The notes under the pieces: model-generated | Databases searched by the model: none | What the model was told of the DNA's origin: nothing | The model's input: the letters and a program-made list of their open reading frames with translations, nothing else | NCBI GenBank assembly: GCA_944472135.2 | Contig: OX235264.1 | Span: 87,864,319-87,928,318, forward strand | Origin: Trichobilharzia regenti | Taxonomy: Eukaryota; Platyhelminthes; Trematoda; Strigeidida; Schistosomatidae | DNA length: 64,000 bases | Direction: 5' to 3' | Program-made: the position numbers and the translations under genes | Shown here: positions 58,166 to 64,000 of the stretch, piece by piece | Position numbering within the stretch: position 1 is the stretch's first letter | How the letters are laid out: each line of letters begins with the position of its first letter

Positions 58166-58357
58166 TTGTAATTATTTGTAATCGTAGTATTAGTATTTCG
58201 AGATGACCGAATTACAAGAATCCAACCAAAACACAGAGAGTGTGGAATTCAGGAATTTGTATTTAGCGGAATTGTAATGCAATTCATATAAGAAACATAT
58301 TAACAATCAACAGTAAGTATTTAAACAATACAAAGATAGAAATTGTCAATCACCACA
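58166..58357 (-). repeat. 5' LTR of gag-only element, 192 bp
   Basis: Paired with 56526-56719; about 10 differences by eye. The gag frame starts immediately inside it, leaving almost no leader; no primer binding site could be assigned. Confidence 0.8.
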
Positions 58358-58522
58358 AGAAACTTTAATTCTGATAATCTTGAAGTTCGCGGTTGTGATT
58401 TACCTTTGTTTTTACTGAGAATTAGCCTATCGTATCGCTTTTGCAGGGATTTTGAATAAACCAGCTGACAGTTAAGCTACATATCGCAAAATGGCAGAAG
58501 TTAAAATTGAAGGAATACTGAA

Positions 58523-58705
58523 TTTCGTCTTAGTGACTGAGTGGTTAGCAAGCTCATTTTATATCTTTTAAGTTCTGGGTTGCAATCTTGGTGGGATCCA
58601 TGAAGACATAGTGCTGAAGAGTCCTAAACAAGGATGAAACGGCTGTTCAGTACTCAATAGTTTTCAGTGTTTCTCTAATTGAAGTCAATTGTGATTAAAC
58701 TTGAA
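58523..58705 (+). repeat. Hammerhead SINE (Sm-alpha type), full layout
   Basis: A tRNA-like head (TGACTGAGTGGTTAGCAAGC, B-box-like GGGTTGCAATC) is followed by the hammerhead and the tail TTTCTCTAATTGAAGTCAAT. This copy shows the normal order without inverted arms. Confidence 0.75.
58605..58660 (+). ncRNA. Hammerhead ribozyme remnant
   Basis: CTGAAGAG (58614) replaces CTGATGAG, and GAAAC is kept at 58636-58640 with stem II GTCC/GGAT. The cleavage-site base after CGGCTGT is T, which is allowed. The U-to-A change in the core should weaken or abolish cleavage. Confidence 0.65.
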
Positions 58706-59458
58706 ATTAACCTGTCCAAAAGAATTTTAGAATGATTTTACTTTTAGATACTAAAAGCACTGAATGTTATACTCCTGATTTCATCTTTCTCATCTCCTTA
58801 CCAATACAACGTCTATCAATTAGCTGTAATCACTAGATATACAGAATACATGTAGAAATAAGTTAAGAGATTTAATTAGGAATAAGAATCATAACTGTAT
58901 CTCGATGTTCCACTTGGAACCCAAGGGAATAATAATGATATAATAATCATTTTTCAAGTTTTTATAATCATACATTTTCTGGGAATGTTTCAAAATACCT
59001 ACATACATCATAATATATTTTTGACTCATGAATTCTTTCCTAATTCATTGTCTCAAGTTTCCAGGCTATACCATGATCTGCATAGTCAACCAAGTAAACA
59101 TTGATGACACAGACAGTTATCAGCGACTTTGAATGAAGTTCAGATTATATCGCAAAATCAAAAAAGAACAAAAAGATTGTGAAGAAGAGTCAAGGATTTT
59201 GATAGTAGATAATAGTTTAGTAATCTTAGGATTTGGATTTTGTTTCCTGTTGATGCTGTTTGGTGTTCAGTGCTAAGAATTCCTTAACTGCAGAAAGAAA
59301 TTACTCGGTATTTTTAGATACTCAGCGTATCACTAGGTGGTAATATCTTGGATCAAGAAGAAAATACCTTGAAATAAATTAAATCTTGACAGTCTAGTGG
59401 AGAAATAAATCTTTTCCACTGATTTCTCATTAATTACTAATAATTAAAGTTTTTTTTT

Positions 59459-59686
59459 CCTTCACGTTCCCCACTGGAACATAGGGCTTGAAGCTGGTGG
59501 CTTGAAGTTTCTGTAGCAGTGTTTATTTTTACAGGATGGGGATGCAAGCCTGCCTCATGCCCAACCTTTCCTCTTTACCAGGATTATTTCTGGTTCAGTG
59601 AGGTAAACGATTGCCTCAGTCAGGGATTGAATCCCGACCACGTGCATGGTCGGCGACCGTCCTAACCGCTATACCACTGACGCACA
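59459..59686 (-). repeat. tRNA-derived SINE (family A)
   Basis: Minus-strand copy: head with GTGCGTCAGTGGTATAGCGG, body GGGCATGAGGCAGGCTTGCA and tail CTATGTTCCAGTGGGGAACG, then a poly-A-like run. Confidence 0.8.
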
Positions 59687-60002
59687 TAACTGAAGTTTAC
59701 TTAAAATCATTTACTTTCTAGAAAGGTACATAATCGAAATACTTACAGCCAAGGACAGTTTATGAAGATGAAAAATACGTCTTAAGAGTTTGAAAATAGG
59801 GGTAGACTGTTGTTAGTGGAAAGGTGAATATAATGATTACAGAAGTATGTAGTTTGAAGTTATGAAGGGTAGTAAAATAGATGTCAATGAATGTTATTTA
59901 GGTCAACAAGTTATAATAATGTTTTTAAATATCGGACTAAGTTTATAAATATATGTGTGAAACTTGGGCACTGTGGTAGTATTAGTTATATTATTATATT
60001 AG

Positions 60003-60597
60003 TTTGTTTATTAGATGTATCACACTTTGAAACTGTATTATTTACTGGATGACGTTTCGAACAAAATTTATTATTCATAATCATATCTTTGTTTCCTCCT
60101 ATTTGTTGTCGGGGTAGTAGGATTTGTCAGATATCTGGGACAGGTGTTGAATCATTCTTATTACATATATTTGCAGTCGATTCGATAAAAAAACTTCCGT
60201 TATCAATATCTCCCTATACCCTGTTACGTTAGATTTTAAAACTGTCATCTTATCCCATCCTATTATATGGTTGTGTGTAATTGCTTGCAGTGAGTGCTAT
60301 TGCTGAACTATTCTCTGGATTTCTTATCTTATTTGGCTCAGCTAATCTAGATTTTGCTAGGTTTTTATGTTCGGCTAGTCTGACTGTCCCTGTTCTACTA
60401 CTGTGACGTATGTATTTGACCTGAGAATCATTGCAGGCGGGGTATTATATCAACTAAATAGTTTTGTTTTAAAGGATCCTGTGGAGCCTTTCAAAGTCGT
60501 GTGATTATAATTGATATAATTATGAACGAGAAATTGTGTTCGAAACATCATCCAGTAAATAATACTGTTTCCCTGTGATGCATCTTACAAATAAACC
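60003..60597. mobile_element. Foldback element with about 84-bp inverted ends
   Basis: Left end 60003-60086 and right end 60513-60597 are inverted copies (ACTGTATTATTTACTGGATG; TTCGAACA). No ORF inside. The inner motif TCGAAACATCATCCAG recalls PLE ends. No target duplication was recognised. Confidence 0.6.
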
Positions 60598-61317
60598 AGT
60601 ATGGAAGGATCAAGTTCACTTTATTGTATAACTAATACTCACATTGATGAAAATTGTTGAAATTCAAAGTTATCTAAAAGCCTTTACAAGGCATCAAGGC
60701 AATATAATATTTGATCCAAGGTATATATTGGTAAGAAAATGCTTACATTTATTAATTATTATAGCAGCTTTGTGTTCTTATACAAACAGCTTTCAGCTTC
60801 TATTTTTTTTATTTAATTGTATTAAGCCAGTTCATTTACTCTTGCATGAACGTCTTCATTAGATTTATTTCATATAAAAATGTTCAAAATCTTTAAACTT
60901 GCATCACGTGAAGTGTCTTGTTTAATAAGCTCATACACGAAGTAAAATAAGCATAATAAGCGTTTGTACATGTCATTATATTTCTTATTAAGGTAAAATC
61001 AATAACCTTATCAGTTGATTAGCTTCTAGCCGCCTAGATGAGTCGGAACAGTTATGCGACAGACAGAAGGTAACTGCAAGTTTTGTCTCCATACTAGATA
61101 GTATCTAGAACAAAGTGTTGTGTTAAATATATGACTACCTGATATGAGTAAGTATAAACCACTTACACTAACCATTAGTGCTGCTTAGTATACATGCAGA
61201 GGTATAACACGGTGGACATTGGTTTGACTCATTCTGGAAAGAAACTATCTTTGGAGTACCTGAACTAGTTCAGTAATTTCAAAATTCCAATTTATGCATT
61301 TAGAAAAACACAACAGA

Positions 61318-61980
61318 CTGAGCGAAGAAATATACATTCCTTTTCAATTAGTTCCTCATCATCGGCTGGCTCTACGCTAATATGTAGTTTTTACATCAAA
61401 ATGTTTTACCAATCTAGTGGTTATTTTACCTGATCAGTTTTAGGTATTGGGTGGGTGGGTGGTAAAATTAAAGAGGTTAAAAGTCACCAGAACAATTAAT
61501 TAATAGATGTTGGTAACAAGATATTTATTTACCGTTTCATTTCGTCGATTGAATGCTTCAACTTAGTTCTTTCAAGGTTGGACATGAATATATCTGCTAA
61601 AACAGGGCTAAGTGGACTGCCCATAGCTATACCATCTATTTGGCGGTAAAGAGTGTTGTCAAATTGGAATTGCACATCCATGGTACACATAAGCAGTAGG
61701 CGTTTGAATTCCAGTTCTGGCAATGAGAGGAGATCAGACTGCTGACAAATGATCTCAATAGTTTCTTCGGTTGGAATCATTGTGAACAAGGAGGTTGCAT
61801 CAAATGACACCATGAACTTATTTAAAACGTTCATGTGGTTCACACTTTCAGAGAAATGAAATGAGTCCTTAATAGTGTGCACGCCTAGCCGTTGACGAAT
61901 AGGTTTCAACTTCTCCGCAAGCCAACGTGCCACCTTATGTTGGGGTGAGTTGATTATCGAAAACATGCAGAATTAATCCT
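61318..61980 (-). mobile_element. PLE fragment: terminal motif, G tract and RT piece (PLE3)
   Basis: The end at 61318-61400 (CTGAGCGAAGAAATATACAT, CTCATCATCGGCTGG) is of the PLE terminal type. GGGTGGGTGGGTGG lies at 61449. The RT piece is 61529-61980. The C-terminal half of the polyprotein, with the YxDD box and endonuclease, is missing. Confidence 0.65.
61529..61966 (-). pseudogene. PLE reverse transcriptase, N-terminal half
   Basis: 145 codons: SPQHKVARWLAEKL, VSFDATSLFTMIPTEETIEI (first catalytic Asp), then YRQIDGIAMGSPLSPVLADI. The frame stops at a TAA after DEMKR, before the YxDD box. It is truncated at both ends but uninterrupted in between. Confidence 0.75.
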
Positions 61981-62339
61981 CAGATACACATAAAACTGAG
62001 TTGAGTAGTAGTTAAGACAAGACGAGAGAGGTCGATGATCAGTAATAAAGTGGTGAACTTAACTCAAGTCATAGAAAACAAAAAGTGAATTGTACCAAAG
62101 TAAAAAATGAGGAGTGAGTGTAAGCGAAAGATTATGCAACCAACTGAAACGAAGAGACCAGATGTTGAGCCACCAAGGCAAAGAAAGACTGATAAGTGAA
62201 TCTTTCTGAACACATAAGTTAGGTTTTAAATGTTTAATAGCGAATAATTTGGCAAATCTGAGGAGAACTGAGTTGTATTGTCTATTAATAATCTTGAAGG
62301 ATTTCACGCTGTCCACCTCATGGCTGGATGTAATGTAAC

Positions 62340-62830
62340 ACTGTTAAAAGCATTTGCTCTCTTGAGATGTAAACTTTTTGGTAAACTTTTTTGTTGACAG
62401 AATTTTAATATGTCTTTCTTTCTGTTCTTCCAGTGTAGCTGCTCCTTCAGAAACATGTAAATTTGTACACGCAATCAGAGTTAACATGGGAAAAGCATCG
62501 ATCAAGCTTTGACTGTACCAAAGAGTTTGTTGTTCGATAAACGGGAACCAATTTGGCTGCAGGATACGTTCTGGCTAGAGACGTATTCACTCTTCTCTTA
62601 ATTATTTCTGCAATATTAGCACGTTTGAAATCCAGATGGTTTCTTATTCACTGTGGTTCGTTTCAGCTTTAGATTTTCGGATCTGCCATACTTATTAATG
62701 AATTTTGGAGGATGACTATTATCTTTCAAAACTTTCTTAATGTTTAGGATTTCTTCTTCTAGTATTTCTGTAGAGCTCTGTAAAATAGAGTTTTGATCAA
62801 TGCTCGCTTGTAGCTAGTTGGACAAAAACT
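62340..62830 (-). pseudogene. PLE linker and GIY-YIG endonuclease, decayed (PLE4)
   Basis: In shifting frames the minus strand reads EEEILNIKKVLKDNSHPPKF, NKYGRSENLKLK, then NIAEIIKRRVNTSLARTYPA, and YKFTCF..SSYTGRTERKTY, the endonuclease signature. On this strand the endonuclease lies upstream of the RT piece at 61966, the reverse of PLE order, so it is a separate copy. Confidence 0.65.
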
Positions 62831-63540
62831 GTGGAAATTTAAGTATAGTCCATTCCACATGAATCATTCTGACAAACATTTGCTTTTTTTCTTTGTTTAA
62901 AGTCCTAACAATTACTTTATTCTATTATAAATTGCAACTTGAACTTTACGAGTTGAAGAATTACGTGTGAACCACATTTTTTTTCCATGACTAATATTAT
63001 TATTATTCCCACAATTATCAATCAACTCCTGAGTTCTTATGGGCGAACAGATGTCAATATTTGCATCTCTTTTTGATACACATTCCGAAGAAAGTATTGT
63101 CTATCGCAAGTTCAACAAGGAAAAATCCCCCGCAGTACTCCTCCACTACATACTCGAAAACATATGTGTAAAAGTTTCCCACATTAGACACAACAGTAAA
63201 ATTATGGCAGTTATTTTATCAAAAGAAGATACGCGTTCCCCTCTTTTTGCTTATTGCATTTTTCATCATGCTGATTACGTCATCTGCTTGTTTTCTATCA
63301 TATTTATTATTGATATATATATATTTTTATAAATACTTACACTTTGTGAATTACTGTGTAATAAAAGGAACTGTCATGTTGGAAGTTTTATTAAAAAATT
63401 ATCACCAGGGTGGAAAAGATAGGACTAATGGGAGATTGATATTTCTCACCCTTACATGATATCCTATTGATCATTTGGGAATCAAATTCCGTTGAAACAG
63501 TGAATAAACAGAATGCAAGATGAGATGTTATCGCAAAAAC

Positions 63541-63702
63541 TAGGTTTGAACCCCGGTTAGTGTGTATTGATGAGAAGTCCCGAAATGAGACGGAACAGCT
63601 GTCTAGTACTCCCTGATGGTTTTCCAATGGTTCTCTAACCGATGTCAGCTCACGGTGAAATTCAGTAACCAATTAAACTAAATCCTTACAGAGCAATACT
63701 TG
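63541..63702 (+). repeat. Hammerhead SINE, 5'-truncated
   Basis: B-box-like GGTTTGAACCCC, hammerhead remnant, then GGTTCTCTAACCGATGTCAG and the 3' end ATCCTTACAGAGCAATACTT. It is the normal, unfolded order. Confidence 0.7.
63560..63610 (+). ncRNA. Hammerhead ribozyme remnant, core mutated
   Basis: TTGATGAG (63567-63574) replaces CTGATGAG and GGAAC (63592-63596) replaces GAAAC. Stem II GTCC/GAGAC is weakened. The cleavage-site base after AGCTGT is C. Two core changes make it inactive. Confidence 0.65.
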
Positions 63703-63758
63703 ATAATATAATTATTACCAACAACTTAACCTGTTTGCTACTCAGCTGCTTTGAAGTC

Positions 63759-64000
63759 TAAGAAAGGAGATCTCGTCAAAGATCAAAGCGAAAGAAACCA
63801 TGGAGCAATTACTTAGCAACGACGAACAACTGCCACAACAATCAAAAATGCAACACACAAGCTGGATGGAATGCATAAATCTATGCCTAACAACATACTT
63901 CCAATTCAACGGCCAAATATATGAACAAGTCAAAGGAACACCCATGGGATCGCCAATATCAGGTTTGATTGCAGAAGCAGTGATGCAAAGACTCGAAAAT
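63759..64000 (+). pseudogene. PLE-type reverse transcriptase, cut by window end
   Basis: The frame is open from about 63759 to the window end. It includes MECINLCLTTYFQFNGQIYE, then QVKGTPMGSPISGLIAEAVM, the RT motif before the catalytic box. It belongs to a different PLE family from those at 21064 and 61529 (VKGTPMGSPISG in place of IDG.AMGSPL.P). Whether it is intact beyond 64000 cannot be seen. Confidence 0.65.

Larger units (their letters stand above)
56526..58357 (-). mobile_element. Compact gag-only LTR element (TR-GAG-like)
   Basis: Direct LTRs of 194 bp (56526-56719) and 192 bp (58166-58357) with TG..CA type ends on the minus strand (TGTGGTGATTG..TTACAACA). The interior is about 1.45 kb and is filled by one gag ORF. 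No protease, RT, RNase H or integrase is present. The LTRs are over 90% alike. The flanks AAAAA and AGAAA are a doubtful target duplication. It must use enzymes of a full Gypsy element. Confidence 0.85.

Noticed and set aside
63039..63332. 97-codon plus-strand ORF
   Set aside because: No recognised motif, hydrophobic AT-rich end; no support as a gene.
1..64000. CRISPR array, bacterial operons or ribosome binding sites
   Set aside because: No regularly spaced direct repeats with spacers; content is plainly from an animal genome with retroelements.

Overview
The window looks like a repeat-dense piece of a blood-fluke genome, most likely genus Schistosoma. It is AT-rich, has almost no long host ORFs, and carries a mixture known from schistosomes: hammerhead-ribozyme (Sm-alpha type) SINEs, Penelope-like elements (PLEs) with GIY-YIG endonuclease, CR1 and RTE (SR2-like) LINEs, BEL/Pao and Gypsy LTR elements, and a Merlin DNA transposon. 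The species cannot be fixed from sequence reading alone. No rRNA, CRISPR array or functional tRNA gene was seen.

Layout. 1-890: 5' end of a BEL/Pao-type element on the minus strand. 1276-2330: Gypsy pol remnant. 2637-10465: a CR1 LINE (minus) whose ORF1 carries a PHD finger, split by a gag-only BEL-type element (5659-9581). 10474-11992: Merlin transposon with TIRs and 8-bp TSD, itself interrupted by a solo LTR. 12195-13640: Gypsy RNase H and integrase debris. 14720-17655: a PLE tail split by a CR1/Jockey-like LINE. 18060-18702: a near-perfect 643-bp palindrome flanked by ATCG. 20587-22230: a folded hammerhead SINE beside a PLE. 26690-28510: RTE debris and gene-like decayed exons. 30258-31735: second CR1 copy. 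34160-37475: tRNA-like SINEs and another folded hammerhead SINE. 40345-40955: foldback element, next to exon-like ORFs at 41-42 kb. 42954-47046: PLE with inverted terminal repeats, hit twice by RTE. 48295-51440: hammerhead SINE, two SINE families, a LINE 3' fragment and a solo LTR. 52065-54270: RTE copy split by a foldback element. 56526-58357: a compact LTR element holding only gag. 58.5-64 kb: hammerhead SINEs, a foldback element and three PLE fragments.

How the parts relate. Nearly everything is transposon-derived and heavily nested, so insertion order can be read from split elements. Non-autonomous forms recur: gag-only LTR elements, SINEs whose 3' ends copy LINE 3' ends from the same window, and folded derivatives of the hammerhead SINE and of PLEs. 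These depend on enzymes of other elements. Host-gene evidence is weak: three or four short open stretches with splice- or polyA-like flanks, none recognised.

Stretches with nothing recognised: 891-1275, 2331-2636, 10243-10465, 12001-12190, 13641-14559, 17660-18055, 18707-20580, 22240-23590, 23660-26680 (AT-rich, trinucleotide repeats), 28520-29555, 29610-30255, 31750-34155, 34560-36170, 37880-40340, 42030-42950, 47050-48280, 49720-50260, 51445-52060, 55210-56520, 58710-59455, 59690-60000, 60600-61315, 61980-62335, 62835-63540.
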